Shown: positions 7,885 to 16,140, counted from the stretch's first letter. The stretch is 64,000 nt of DNA from Paenibacillus lentus (GCF_003931855.1 NZ_CP034248.1:3844001-3908000), one strand, 5' to 3'. The notes: generated from the sequence alone by a model not told the origin. Numbers and translations: made by a program.

Positions 7885-9642
7885 ATGTTTTCCGTTCTGC
7901 AAAAGTTAGGGTGGTTTTTCCGCCAGGAAAAAAAGCGATATGCGATTGGTTTGATCCTGCTCATCGTCACCGGCGTCATAGAGCTCATTCCGCCTAGGCT
8001 GCTGGGCGCAGCCATTGACGATATCGCACGAGGATCCATTAGCTGGAAATCGCTGACTCAATATATTTTAATGACTATCGGGGTACTCATTGTGATTTAT
8101 TATATGACCTACATATGGATGCATAAATTATTCGGCGGCTCTAATCTGGTCGAAAGGCTGCTGCGAACCCGATTCATGAATCATTTACTACGAATGAAGC
8201 CGCCGTTCTTTGAACGCAGCCGCACGGGCGATCTGATGGCTCGAGCGACAAATGATTTAAGGTCCGTTGCCCAAACCACCGGATTCGGCATGCTGACCTT
8301 AACAGATTCCACCGCTTACTTGACGGTCATCTTTGTGGCCATGGGCACGCTAATTAGCTGGAAGCTGACGCTTGCGGCAATTATTCCCCTGCCCTTCATT
8401 GCCCTGGCCATGATGATTTATGGCCGGATTATTCATCAGCGCTATACATTAGCTCAAGATGCCTTTGGCGACATGAATGACCAGGTATTGGAATCCATTG
8501 CCGGTGTACGCGTCATTCGCGCTTATGTTCAAGAGCGTCTTGATGAGAAGCGATTCCAGAATGTTACCGATGATGTATATCGCAAAAATTTAGCCGTGGC
8601 TCGAGTCGACGCTTACTTCGAGCCCACGATTCGTCTCTGCGTTGGACTGAGCTACGCCATCGGCTTAACGTACGGCATCTATCTCGTGTTTCATAACGAG
8701 CTGACCTTAGGAGACCTCGTCTCTTTCAATATGTATCTAGGTATGATGATTTGGCCCATGTTCGCCATCGGAGAGTTAATCAATATCATGCAGCGCGGCG
8801 GCGCTTCTCTCGATCGGGTTAATGAAACGCTGAGTGTTAAGCCAGACGTCGAGGATATTGCCAAGCCTATCCATGTAGATACTCCCGATGTCATTCAGTT
8901 CAACAATGTCACCTTCCAATACCCAACTTCAACGATGATTAACCTGGACAACATTAATTTAATGATTCGTCGCGGGGAGACACTTGGTGTCGTTGGCCGG
9001 ACGGGAAGCGGTAAATCCACGCTTCTGAAGCAGCTGCTGCATGAGTATCCACTGGGAACAGGCGAACTGACCATCTCTGGCGTGCCTATTCAGCATATTT
9101 CACTCAGTCAATTGCACAGTTGGATCGGTTATGTGCCGCAGGAGCAAATCCTTTTCTCCAAAAGCGTCCGGCAAAACATTCAATTCGGTCATGCGGATGC
9201 TTCCGATACGGTCATTATGGAAGCCATTCGAACCGCGGCATTCGATCAGGATCTGGAGACCTTGTCCGACGGACTAGATACATTAGTCGGCGAGAAGGGC
9301 GTCGCCCTCTCCGGTGGACAAAAACAGCGAGTGTCCTTAGCAAGAGCCTTTATTGCGAACCCGGACATTCTGATTCTGGATGATGCACTCTCGGCGGTAG
9401 ATGCCCGAACAGAAGCACGGATCGTTGACAATATTCGGAGCAAACGCTCCGGTAAAACCACGCTCATCTCCACTCACCGGCTATCTGCCGTGGAGCATGC
9501 CGATTGGATCGTCGTGCTGGAGAAAGGGCGGATTATCGAACAAGGTACTCATCGAGATTTGCTGCAGGAAAACGGATGGTACCGAGAACAATACGAGCGT
9601 CAGCAGGTAGAATCGAGCCTCACTGACGGGGAGGTGTCCTAA
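7885..9642 (+). CDS. bmrC: Multidrug ABC exporter subunit BmrC (YheI-like)
   Basis: A 585-residue half-exporter matching B. subtilis BmrC in length and in sequence as I remember it (start MFSVLQKLGWFF; HKLFGGSNLVERLLRTRFM; MYLGMMIWPMFAIGELIN). Six membrane helices precede an ATPase domain with Walker A GRTGSGKST and signature LSGGQKQRVSLAR. Walker B is ILILDDALSAVD, with Asp in place of the catalytic Glu, so this subunit contributes to the degenerate ATP site of a heterodimer. TAGGAGGAAAATACTC precedes the ATG. It overlaps bmrD by one base (TAATG). Expression is probably controlled by the upstream leader. Confidence 0.92.
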   Translation: MFSVLQKLGWFFRQEKKRYAIGLILLIVTGVIELIPPRLLGAAIDDIARGSISWKSLTQYILMTIGVLIVIYYMTYIWMHKLFGGSNLVERLLRTRFMNHLLRMKPPFFERSRTGDLMARATNDLRSVAQTTGFGMLTLTDSTAYLTVIFVAMGTLISWKLTLAAIIPLPFIALAMMIYGRIIHQRYTLAQDAFGDMNDQVLESIAGVRVIRAYVQERLDEKRFQNVTDDVYRKNLAVARVDAYFEPTIRLCVGLSYAIGLTYGIYLVFHNELTLGDLVSFNMYLGMMIWPMFAIGELINIMQRGGASLDRVNETLSVKPDVEDIAKPIHVDTPDVIQFNNVTFQYPTSTMINLDNINLMIRRGETLGVVGRTGSGKSTLLKQLLHEYPLGTGELTISGVPIQHISLSQLHSWIGYVPQEQILFSKSVRQNIQFGHADASDTVIMEAIRTAAFDQDLETLSDGLDTLVGEKGVALSGGQKQRVSLARAFIANPDILILDDALSAVDARTEARIVDNIRSKRSGKTTLISTHRLSAVEHADWIVVLEKGRIIEQGTHRDLLQENGWYREQYERQQVESSLTDGEVS

Positions 9643-11717
9643 TGCCTACGCATACGGGAAAAGCACTATTCAAATACGCCATGACGGCAAAAAATACTTT
9701 TATACTGGCCTTGATCATGTTGGCTATCGGCGTCGCTGCCGAGCTAGCTGGGCCATTTCTAGCCCGCACTATGATCGATGATCACATGCTGGCAATTGAA
9801 CGGCCTTTCTATGAGACGACTGTTCCCAACGAGCAAACGGTATCTTACGACGGACGATACTTCAAACGCGGCGACCGATTTGCTGAAGATGAAGTTAAGG
9901 GGCAAGAAGTTCGTATTCTACAGACCGGTACTTCCTTCGTATTCGTAGATGAGCCTGTAACCCAAACCGACGGAGACCGCACCTATAACAGCGGAGTTCT
10001 AGCGATTGAATACAACGGGCGCACCGACCAATATTCGGCCGTTAAGCTGGCGCCAAAGGAATTATTTGCCTTTTACAAGCCGGAACTCCCCGGCATTATT
10101 ACTCTGGTTGGCTGGTACTTCGCTTTTTTAGCCATCGCGATCGTTATGGAATTCGGCAAAACTTACTGGCTCCAGTCCTCGGCCAACAAAGTAATTCAGA
10201 AGCTTCGTGTCGATGTTTACAGCCATATTCAACGTCTGCCGGTGAACTACTTTGATAACCTCCCCGCTGGCAAGGTGGTTTCCCGGGTCACAAATGATAC
10301 TGAAGCAGTAAAAGATCTGTTTATCGCCGTACTCGCGAACTTCTTCTCAGGCATCATCAATATGCTGGGCGTGTATGTGGCTCTCTTCCTGCTCGATGTT
10401 CGACTTGGATTCATCTGTCTGTTCGTTGTACCTATCATTTGGCTCTGGGTGGTGCTTTACCGAAAATTTGCAACGAAATACAATACGATTATCCGCTCGC
10501 GGCTAAGTGAAATTAACGCCATGATTAATGAATCGATTCAGGGCATGTCGATTATTCGTATATTCCGTCGCGAGGGACAGACCAAGGAAGAATTCGAAAA
10601 TCTGAACAACGATTACATGAACCATCAGAACAAAATGCTAAATCTGAATGCCCTGACCTCCCACAATCTTGTCAACGTCATTCGCAGCTTAGCCTTCGCC
10701 ATTGTCCTTTGGTATTTCGGCTCGGCGCAGTTGACGGGAGCTGGCATTATTTCACTCGGTGTACTCTATGCCTTCGTAGATGTACTCGGACGATTGTTCC
10801 AGCCGATCACCGGAATGGTGAACCAATTGGCTGCGCTTGATTCTTCTATGGTATCCGCTGGACGTGTGTTCAAGCTGATGGATGAACCAGGCGAGGACGT
10901 GACTGATGGCGGTATGCCGAGGTACAAAGGAAACGTCGAATTTAAAAACGTCTCCTTCGCCTACAAAAAGGATTACGTACTGAAAAACATCTCTTTCGAG
11001 GCTAAGCAAGGCCAGACCATTGCTCTGGTCGGTCATACAGGATCGGGCAAAAGCTCGATCATCAATCTGCTATTCCGCTTCTACGATCCCCAGATGGGTA
11101 CGATTACGATTGACGGACAGGATGTAACGACGCTGCCGAAGCAGTGGATTCGCCAGCATATGGGCATCGTCCTGCAAGATCCCTACCTGTTCACGGGCAC
11201 GATCGCTTCAAATGTGAGCCTTGGAGACCAGCGAATCAGCCGGGCGAGTGTAGAGAAGGCTCTTGCGGATGTCGGTGCCACGCGCATTTTGCAGCATCTG
11301 CCAAAAGGTCTGGATGAGCCCGTTGTCGAGAAGGGAAGCACGCTGTCTGCCGGCGAGCGGCAGCTGATCTCCTTCGCTAGGGCGCTGGCATTCGATCCAG
11401 CCATCCTGATTTTGGATGAAGCAACCGCTAATATCGATACTGAGACGGAGGCGTTAATCCAATCTGCGCTAGAAGTACTCAAGCGAGGACGTACGACATT
11501 CATTATCGCCCACCGTCTTTCAACGATCCGCAATGCCGATCAAATTCTCGTGCTGCACCGTGGCGAAATCGTCGAACGCGGATCGCACGAGGAACTGCTT
11601 GCCCAAGGCGGCAGATATTATCAAATGTACCGCCTTCAACTAGGCGCAGCAGAAACAGAAGCACAGCCGCAAACCGCAGGCCCGGTGGCCTCGCGTACAG
11701 CGGTAAACCCAACTTAA
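9642..11717 (+). CDS. bmrD: Multidrug ABC exporter subunit BmrD (YheH-like)
   Basis: The 691-residue partner of BmrC. After the first membrane helix it has an extra domain of about 100 residues (near 50-145) before helix two, the extracellular insertion typical of BmrD. The ATPase domain has Walker A GHTGSGKSS and a canonical Walker B ILILDEATANID with Glu. The signature is degenerate (LSAGERQLISFAR). Together with the Asp in BmrC this gives one competent and one degenerate ATP site, as in the B. subtilis heterodimer, which exports drugs and dyes. Translation is coupled to bmrC. No terminator with a T-run was found directly after it. Confidence 0.92.
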   Translation: MPTHTGKALFKYAMTAKNTFILALIMLAIGVAAELAGPFLARTMIDDHMLAIERPFYETTVPNEQTVSYDGRYFKRGDRFAEDEVKGQEVRILQTGTSFVFVDEPVTQTDGDRTYNSGVLAIEYNGRTDQYSAVKLAPKELFAFYKPELPGIITLVGWYFAFLAIAIVMEFGKTYWLQSSANKVIQKLRVDVYSHIQRLPVNYFDNLPAGKVVSRVTNDTEAVKDLFIAVLANFFSGIINMLGVYVALFLLDVRLGFICLFVVPIIWLWVVLYRKFATKYNTIIRSRLSEINAMINESIQGMSIIRIFRREGQTKEEFENLNNDYMNHQNKMLNLNALTSHNLVNVIRSLAFAIVLWYFGSAQLTGAGIISLGVLYAFVDVLGRLFQPITGMVNQLAALDSSMVSAGRVFKLMDEPGEDVTDGGMPRYKGNVEFKNVSFAYKKDYVLKNISFEAKQGQTIALVGHTGSGKSSIINLLFRFYDPQMGTITIDGQDVTTLPKQWIRQHMGIVLQDPYLFTGTIASNVSLGDQRISRASVEKALADVGATRILQHLPKGLDEPVVEKGSTLSAGERQLISFARALAFDPAILILDEATANIDTETEALIQSALEVLKRGRTTFIIAHRLSTIRNADQILVLHRGEIVERGSHEELLAQGGRYYQMYRLQLGAAETEAQPQTAGPVASRTAVNPT

Positions 11718-12056
11718 TCGGCATATCGCCGAGGAGGGCACACCCCATGATCCAAAATACCGCCTAAGACGTTTTATTGCCATCAAAATAAAGGACTTGT
11801 CCAATTACGATAAAAACCGTTTCTTTCTTAAAGTGTTGGTGTGGTCGGGGGCATAAGCTTGTGTTCGCCTTTGTGACCGGGATTTCTGCCTCTTATGGAC
11901 CTTATCATCCAAAAAATCTGGGAACAACAACGATTGTAGAAACATTTTACGTTCTTGCCCCAAATCCAATTCAATAGTTATTAAGCCATAGCGTTTTCCA
12001 CAATTATACGGACATAACTGATATACGGGAATAACTGATGAACCCTTAATCTCACC
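11718..12056. other. Intergenic region without a supported gene
   Basis: About 340 bp between bmrD and the promoter of the next gene. It holds a short hairpin (TCGGC/GCCGA near 11718-11732, no T-run) and a five-codon frame with a ribosome binding site at 11747. A 98-codon leftward frame lacks a ribosome binding site. It may be decayed coding sequence; I cannot identify a parent. Confidence 0.4.
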
Positions 12057-12086
12057 TTGATTCTGATCAAATCTCAATGCTATACT
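12057..12086 (+). promoter_or_regulatory. Promoter of the nuclease-like gene
   Basis: TTGATT at 12057-12062, an 18-bp spacer and TATACT at 12081-12086 preceded by TG (TGCTATACT, an extended -10). The predicted start near 12093 is only about 16 bases before a strong terminator hairpin. Confidence 0.6.
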
Positions 12087-12108
12087 CAAGTCAACGGTCA
12101 TGAAGCAT

Positions 12109-12154
12109 ATGCCGCTTTGATACTTATAAGTATCGAAGCGGCATTTTTATTTTG
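12109..12154 (+). terminator. Promoter-proximal terminator/attenuator
   Basis: A 15-bp stem (12109-12123 with 12130-12144, one G-T pair, loop TTATAA) followed by TTTTTATTTTG. It lies between the promoter and the ribosome binding site of the next gene, so transcription must pass it for expression. Confidence 0.85.
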
Positions 12155-12177
12155 TTCAGAAAAAGGGGGCGGGTTTT

Positions 12178-12846
12178 ATGTTCAAGAAACAATATGAGAT
12201 GTGGATGCAGAAGCAAATTGAACAGGAGAAGAACCATCGAAGATGTGAGTTGCTACAAAAAGGACTTAGCCATGGAACCGTGCAGTTGTTGCATTCGATA
12301 TGGTATCCGGTTGTCGGTAACTTCGATCATTTGTATCCGGAATGGGAGGTTCGTGATTTTAATAACGGATACCGGTATCTTGATTTGGCTTTTTTGCCGG
12401 GTTATGCGAAAGGAGATATAGAGATTCAAGATTACCGATCGCATGCTAGAGATTTGGATACACGTCGTTTTAAAGACTTATGTCGCAGACAAAGTTTGTT
12501 GTCGCTCGACGATTGGATCTTCTTGCCGATTGCGTATCTGTCCATTCAGGAAGAACCGGAGTTTTGCAAGCAGCTAATCTTATCGTTCATGGGCAAGTTT
12601 CTTTCGTTCGAGGTGGATACCCGTTTGAACAGTATGGAGGCGGAAACGGTACGGTATGCGCGAAGACTTCTGAGGCCATTTACACCAATAGAGCTTGCAA
12701 CGCATCTTCGAGTGACCGATCGTTATGCTCGTAATGTACTGCATGGCTTGGTGGAGAAACAATATTTGATCGTGGTTGGGGGCAAATTGAGGTTTCGGAC
12801 GTATCAGTTGAATATTGGCAGTAACTTAAGGAATTTAGGGGGATAA
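12178..12846 (+). CDS. Nuclease-like (DUF559/Vsr-type) protein with C-terminal helix-turn-helix
   Basis: A 222-residue protein. The central part fits the PD-(D/E)XK fold seen in DUF559/Vsr-like proteins: LDLAFLPG near residue 64, GDIEIQDYRSHARDLDTRRF near 75-94, and a later DDWIFLPIAYLSI strand. The usual EIDGxxxHxRD motif is altered to EIQDYRSHARD, so catalysis is uncertain. Residues about 160-205 (PFTPIELATHLRVTDRYARN) look like a winged helix-turn-helix. GGGGGCGGGTTTT precedes the ATG. Its short leader contains an intrinsic terminator. It could be a regulator built on a dead nuclease; no partner gene is adjacent. Confidence 0.65.
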   Translation: MFKKQYEMWMQKQIEQEKNHRRCELLQKGLSHGTVQLLHSIWYPVVGNFDHLYPEWEVRDFNNGYRYLDLAFLPGYAKGDIEIQDYRSHARDLDTRRFKDLCRRQSLLSLDDWIFLPIAYLSIQEEPEFCKQLILSFMGKFLSFEVDTRLNSMEAETVRYARRLLRPFTPIELATHLRVTDRYARNVLHGLVEKQYLIVVGGKLRFRTYQLNIGSNLRNLGG

Positions 12847-12988
12847 GGTGTGGATAAGAATAATAGGGAGGAAAGAAGAAACACGGAGTGGAGGGTAAGA
12901 ATGAGATTGAAAAAAAATGAGATTGAGAATAAGAATGATGCAAAGAAAATAAGAATCGTGGAGTGGGGGGAGGAGAGGAGCAGGCATG

Positions 12989-13170
12989 CGGAACTGAGCG
13001 ACGTTATTCAACGAAATATGGCTGTTTTTGAAAGCTAACGGAACTATAAGCCGCTATTGACTGCAATTCGCGAAGTATTGTCACCGAAATAGGCAAATAA
13101 CGTCACTGAGTTCCGTTAGGAGTACAATATAGCTATTTTCATTGAAATAAGGCTACTGACTTCCGTTACT
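12989..13170. repeat. Palindromic intergenic repeat cluster, four related units
   Basis: Two units point right (12989-13009 and from 13035) and two point left (ending 13119 and about 13170). The shared core reads TAACGGAACTNAGNGACG followed by TTATT. CTAACGGAACT at 13035-13045 and AGTTCCGTTAG at 13109-13119 form a perfect 11-bp inverted repeat. Unit length is about 50 bp with divergent tails. It is a degenerate dispersed-repeat type rather than CRISPR. Confidence 0.6.
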
Positions 13171-13221
13171 GCCACCTAAGCCAAAGGCGGATGTCTTAAT
13201 CCCAGATGCTTTCGAAGCATA

Positions 13222-13345
13222 TTAATAAAGCGATGCCTGAAAGTAGAACAAGACGCCGTCGCGCTGCCGCTCCGCGACCTGGGCTAGCAGCGCCCGCCCC
13301 GCATTCTCGCCCGCATGCCTCGCAGCAGCACCCACCAAAAGGGGC
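13222..13345 (-). pseudogene. Possible C-terminal gene remnant
   Basis: A GC-rich leftward frame without a start codon reads about 40 residues ending QRDGVLFYFQASLY before TAA at 13222-13224. Its base composition and Ala/Arg-rich content differ from the AT-rich repeats around it. The right end abuts the palindromic element at 13339. It may be the tail of a gene truncated by that element. Parent gene not recognised. Confidence 0.3.
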
Positions 13346-13459
13346 TGTCCAGCAGTTGATATGCTCCCCTTACAGCAACAGGTTTTATTTTTTCCTGCCT
13401 ACTATATGGGGCGGGGAGCATATCAGGTCAGTTTTTACTGACTTTCTGGACAGCCCCTT
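13339..13459. repeat. 121-bp palindromic element able to form a three-way junction
   Basis: The outer arms AAGGGGCTGTCCAG (13339-13352) and CTGGACAGCCCCTT (13446-13459) are perfect 14-bp inverted repeats. Inside are GATATGCTCCCC (13358-13369) with GGGGAGCATATC (13413-13424), and GTCAGT-TTTT-ACTGAC (13427-13442). All three stems are perfect and fit together as a three-way junction. It resembles a MITE-like or REP-like mobile palindrome and may also terminate the SLH gene that ends at 13472. Confidence 0.75.
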
Positions 13460-13471
13460 ATTCTTAATGAG

Positions 13472-14368
13472 CTATTTTTTGAGCGGCTTAATTTTCACTT
13501 CATATTTGCTGGATACATACGTCTCCGTCTTAGAATCCGTAATAACCTGTGCGTAGAATTTGCCAGGGTCAGGGGAAAGCAGATTGTAGTAAACAATCGC
13601 CGTCTTATCCTGGAATTCTACTTTAGCGACTGAAATGCCATAACCGGGATGCGGTTGATTTGCACGCGTCAAAATAACCTTATTTACCTGGTCATTCACT
13701 TTTTCAATTTGATGGAATACCTGGTTCAACTGATCTCCATCCTCTATGTCCGGGATTACGTTATCTTTCTGTTTTTTCACATATTCAACGGCATTATAAA
13801 CAAGGCGAGCTGCTTCGATCCGAGTTATCGGTGATTTTGGATTAAATTTTCCGTCCTCATCCAGGGAAGTTAGCTTCGTAAGAAGCAGCGCTTGTATGCT
13901 GTTCATGTAATCGGGATTGACCGCTTCGGAATCAGCCATATGCAGATACATCATAATCATCGGGTAGTCGCCGGTGGCAGATACACCTTGCATAAGTATA
14001 CTTGCAAATTCTTCTCTCGTCAGCTTCTCGTTCGGCTTGAATTCGGCAGGCAATTGGATTCCATTGTCCTTCGCGATCTGCAGCGACTCAGAATACCAGA
14101 ATTCCGCACCGCCCTTTACGTCAAAATTTTTGCTGTTTCCTTTCAAATCCAAGGCCTGTACGACCATTCGTACACCTTGCGCTCCTGTAAGATGACTCTT
14201 CGGCGCAAATCTGTCCTTTGAGATCCCCTGGATGATCCCCTTCTCATGCAGAGACTTCGTAATTACAGCGTCTTTCGGCTCCACATCCTGGAATGCGGCA
14301 GCCGAGGAGGCTAGCAGCAAAGAGCTGGACAGCAGGAGCACTGCTGATGCTTTCAATTTTTTATTCAT
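13472..14368 (-). CDS. Secreted protein with S-layer-homology repeats
   Basis: A 298-residue protein with a clear signal peptide (MNKKLKASAVLLLSSSLLLA, cleavage after SSAAA). About three SLH-like repeats follow, over residues 25-195, with motifs such as FQDVEPKDAVI, KLTREEFASILMQGV and PITRIEAARLVYNAV. SLH repeats bind pyruvylated secondary cell-wall polymer, so the protein is probably exported and wall-bound. The last 90 residues form a separate beta-rich domain of unknown role. AGAGGTGATACAAG precedes the ATG. A palindromic element starts 13 bp after its stop. Confidence 0.8.
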   Translation of the reverse strand: MNKKLKASAVLLLSSSLLLASSAAAFQDVEPKDAVITKSLHEKGIIQGISKDRFAPKSHLTGAQGVRMVVQALDLKGNSKNFDVKGGAEFWYSESLQIAKDNGIQLPAEFKPNEKLTREEFASILMQGVSATGDYPMIMMYLHMADSEAVNPDYMNSIQALLLTKLTSLDEDGKFNPKSPITRIEAARLVYNAVEYVKKQKDNVIPDIEDGDQLNQVFHQIEKVNDQVNKVILTRANQPHPGYGISVAKVEFQDKTAIVYYNLLSPDPGKFYAQVITDSKTETYVSSKYEVKIKPLKK

Positions 14369-14465
14369 CTTGTATCACCTCTGCCCTTTCTGACGCAAGG
14401 ACTGTCCAAAAGGTTTCAACTGGAGTTAACTTTTACAGATGCAGCGGGATTCCACTGGTGCAAAA

Positions 14466-14503
14466 TCAAAAAAAGGCGCGTAAACGAGGATACCTGCGCT
14501 TTC
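14466..14503 (-). terminator. Intrinsic terminator of the Cys-rich protein gene
   Basis: On the minus strand GCGC-AG-GTA pairs imperfectly with TAC-GCGC, followed by CCTTTTTTT. It lies 13 bases past the stop of the 14516-14851 gene. Confidence 0.55.
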
Positions 14504-14515
14504 GTACTGTTCTAT

Positions 14516-14851
14516 TTAAGCAACCGCAGTCGCACTGCGGCAAATTTCAGCGCATCTACGGCACGCCTGTTCACATGGCTTGCAATGATGGTGCTCATGC
14601 TTCCCGCACTCCCTCGCGCAAGCATCACAAGCTTTAGCACACAGCTCGCAAATCTCTTGGGCGAAGGGAGTATTACGTGATAACGATTCTGCGGCAAAAG
14701 AACAGATTTCCGCACACTCTCGGGTAAGCCTAATGCATTCCCTTAACATAGCCAAATCGTATTCCTTCAAGCTGGAGACATAGCAGTAGTTACATGCATT
14801 CATACACTCGAGACAAGCTTCGATGCACTCTCTGTATTTTTCCTGAATCAT
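14516..14851 (-). CDS. Cys-rich four-helix-bundle metal-binding protein (DUF326/YhjQ-like)
   Basis: A 111-residue protein with about 18 Cys spaced as CxxxC and CxxC along amphipathic helices (CIEACLECMNACNYC; CELCAKACDACARECGK), plus a GKHEHHHC cluster. This is the DUF326 ferredoxin-like/YhjQ group, related to copper-storage proteins that bind Cu(I) inside a helical bundle. CAGGAGGGATTGAACA precedes the ATG. It lies beside a His-rich COG0523 metallochaperone on the same strand, which fits metal handling. The specific metal is inferred from family knowledge. Confidence 0.82.
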   Translation of the reverse strand: MIQEKYRECIEACLECMNACNYCYVSSLKEYDLAMLRECIRLTRECAEICSFAAESLSRNTPFAQEICELCAKACDACARECGKHEHHHCKPCEQACRRCAEICRSATAVA

Positions 14852-14957
14852 TGTTCAATCCCTCCTGAAAATATTGTCTCCGTCAACAAACTCTTTATTA
14901 AACTAACCAGGAAGACGATGATATGAAACATCGAAGTTGCTAAAATTGAACTGCTGA

Positions 14958-15989
14958 TTAATGAGGGATTGCTTCAAGCTGGCGAAGCTGTTCGGCCAGT
15001 TTGTTCTTGTCAAAATGCTCACCTATAAATACCACGACATCCGGAACATTGCCTTTAGGAGCAATCTTTAAATAATCAGCCTCACGATAAGCATATTGGA
15101 ACAAAAAACGACTGGACGTATCGGAAAAACTTAGCACCCCTTTTCCTCGGTAAACATCTCGTGGCAGGTCGGCAATGAACTTCTCAAACTGTTCACTATT
15201 CACCGGACCTTGAAAATAGTGGCTATACACGGTGACATGATCATGCGTCTCATTTACTCGATCGTGTCGGCAGCCTTGTTCTTGATCATTGTCGGTAGTT
15301 TCATGATTTTTATGGCTGCAGTCACACTCATGACCTTCATGATGATCATGATTCCGATGCAATGGATCATACATTGTAGTAAGGCGATCTAAATCCACAT
15401 CACATTTCACCGCAGGCAGCAGGTCGGCGAATGGATTTAAATGTCGCAGCAGCGATTCAACCTCTGCCAGTTGCTTTCCTTGCAACCTGTCGATTTTATT
15501 AACGATTAAAATCGAGCCGCAACGGATCTGCTCCATCATAAGTCGATAAGTTTTCCCTTTCTGAGCTTCATGCAATTCTAGCAAATGAACCGAATCTACA
15601 ACCGTAATCATCGGCTTGATATCGATTTTGGCTGTTAAAGACACCTCCGTTACAGCGTCTAGTATTTCCAACGGATTAGCTGCTCCAGTAGCCTCAATAA
15701 CGATTACATCCGGACGCTCATTGTTTATTAATTCAAACATTTGCATGCTCAGGTCGCCCCGTACCGTACAACAAATACACCCGCCCAACATTTCAGTCAT
15801 CGGAAGTTCATCGTCGACAAGGATACCGTCTAAATTAACATCACCAATTTCATTCATGATAATTGCAGGTTTAAGTCCCCCATCTTTCCAGTAGGATAAC
15901 ATCCGGTGCAGCAGTGTTGTCTTTCCGCTGCCGAGGAATCCGGATAATATGTAAATCGGCGTTGCTTTGGTCACATTCATTTCCGACAT
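14958..15989 (-). CDS. COG0523 (CobW/YciC/ZagA-type) GTPase metallochaperone
   Basis: A 343-residue G3E GTPase with Walker A GFLGSGKTT near residue 15, the metal-site motif GGCICC (CxCC) near 67-72, and NKID for guanine recognition. A linker of about 40 residues is rich in His, Asp and Cys (DHHEGHECDCSHKNHE). A C-terminal CobW_C domain follows. Such proteins deliver or sense Zn and other metals. The ATG at 15989 has GGAGGTATTTAC; an upstream in-frame ATG at 16193 overlaps moaB and is rejected. No Zur box is visible. The intergenic palindrome CCAAG-CCCCT-CTTGG at 16042-16056 is a possible operator. Confidence 0.88.
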   Translation of the reverse strand: MSEMNVTKATPIYILSGFLGSGKTTLLHRMLSYWKDGGLKPAIIMNEIGDVNLDGILVDDELPMTEMLGGCICCTVRGDLSMQMFELINNERPDVIVIEATGAANPLEILDAVTEVSLTAKIDIKPMITVVDSVHLLELHEAQKGKTYRLMMEQIRCGSILIVNKIDRLQGKQLAEVESLLRHLNPFADLLPAVKCDVDLDRLTTMYDPLHRNHDHHEGHECDCSHKNHETTDNDQEQGCRHDRVNETHDHVTVYSHYFQGPVNSEQFEKFIADLPRDVYRGKGVLSFSDTSSRFLFQYAYREADYLKIAPKGNVPDVVVFIGEHFDKNKLAEQLRQLEAIPH

Positions 15990-16140
15990 GTAAATACCTC
16001 CATTAAGCTGGCAATTCCTTATCCATGAGAGCGAGTTTACACCAAGCCCCTCTTGGATGCAACTTCTCTTTGAAGTATAAGTTCGAATAATTATGTTAAA
16101 ATAGGATAAATTCATATTATAAAGGAAAGGAAACGATACG

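Noticed and set aside
11747-11767. Five-codon frame with a good ribosome binding site after bmrD
   Set aside because: Too short to support as a gene, and no attenuator-like structure follows it closely; probably a remnant.
11805-12101. Leftward 98-codon frame between bmrD and the nuclease-like gene
   Set aside because: No ribosome binding site; its start lies beside the opposite-strand terminator hairpin and it crosses the rightward promoter; no recognisable family.
12850-13038. Rightward 62-codon frame after the nuclease-like gene
   Set aside because: Highly biased Lys/Arg/Glu content from purine-rich DNA and it runs into the palindromic repeats; no family similarity.
12989-13170. CRISPR array
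   Set aside because: Units are diverged, in both orientations and without equal spacers; no cas genes nearby.
13206-13556. Rightward 116-codon frame
   Set aside because: It crosses the gene remnant, the three-way-junction element and the end of the SLH gene; an accidental frame.
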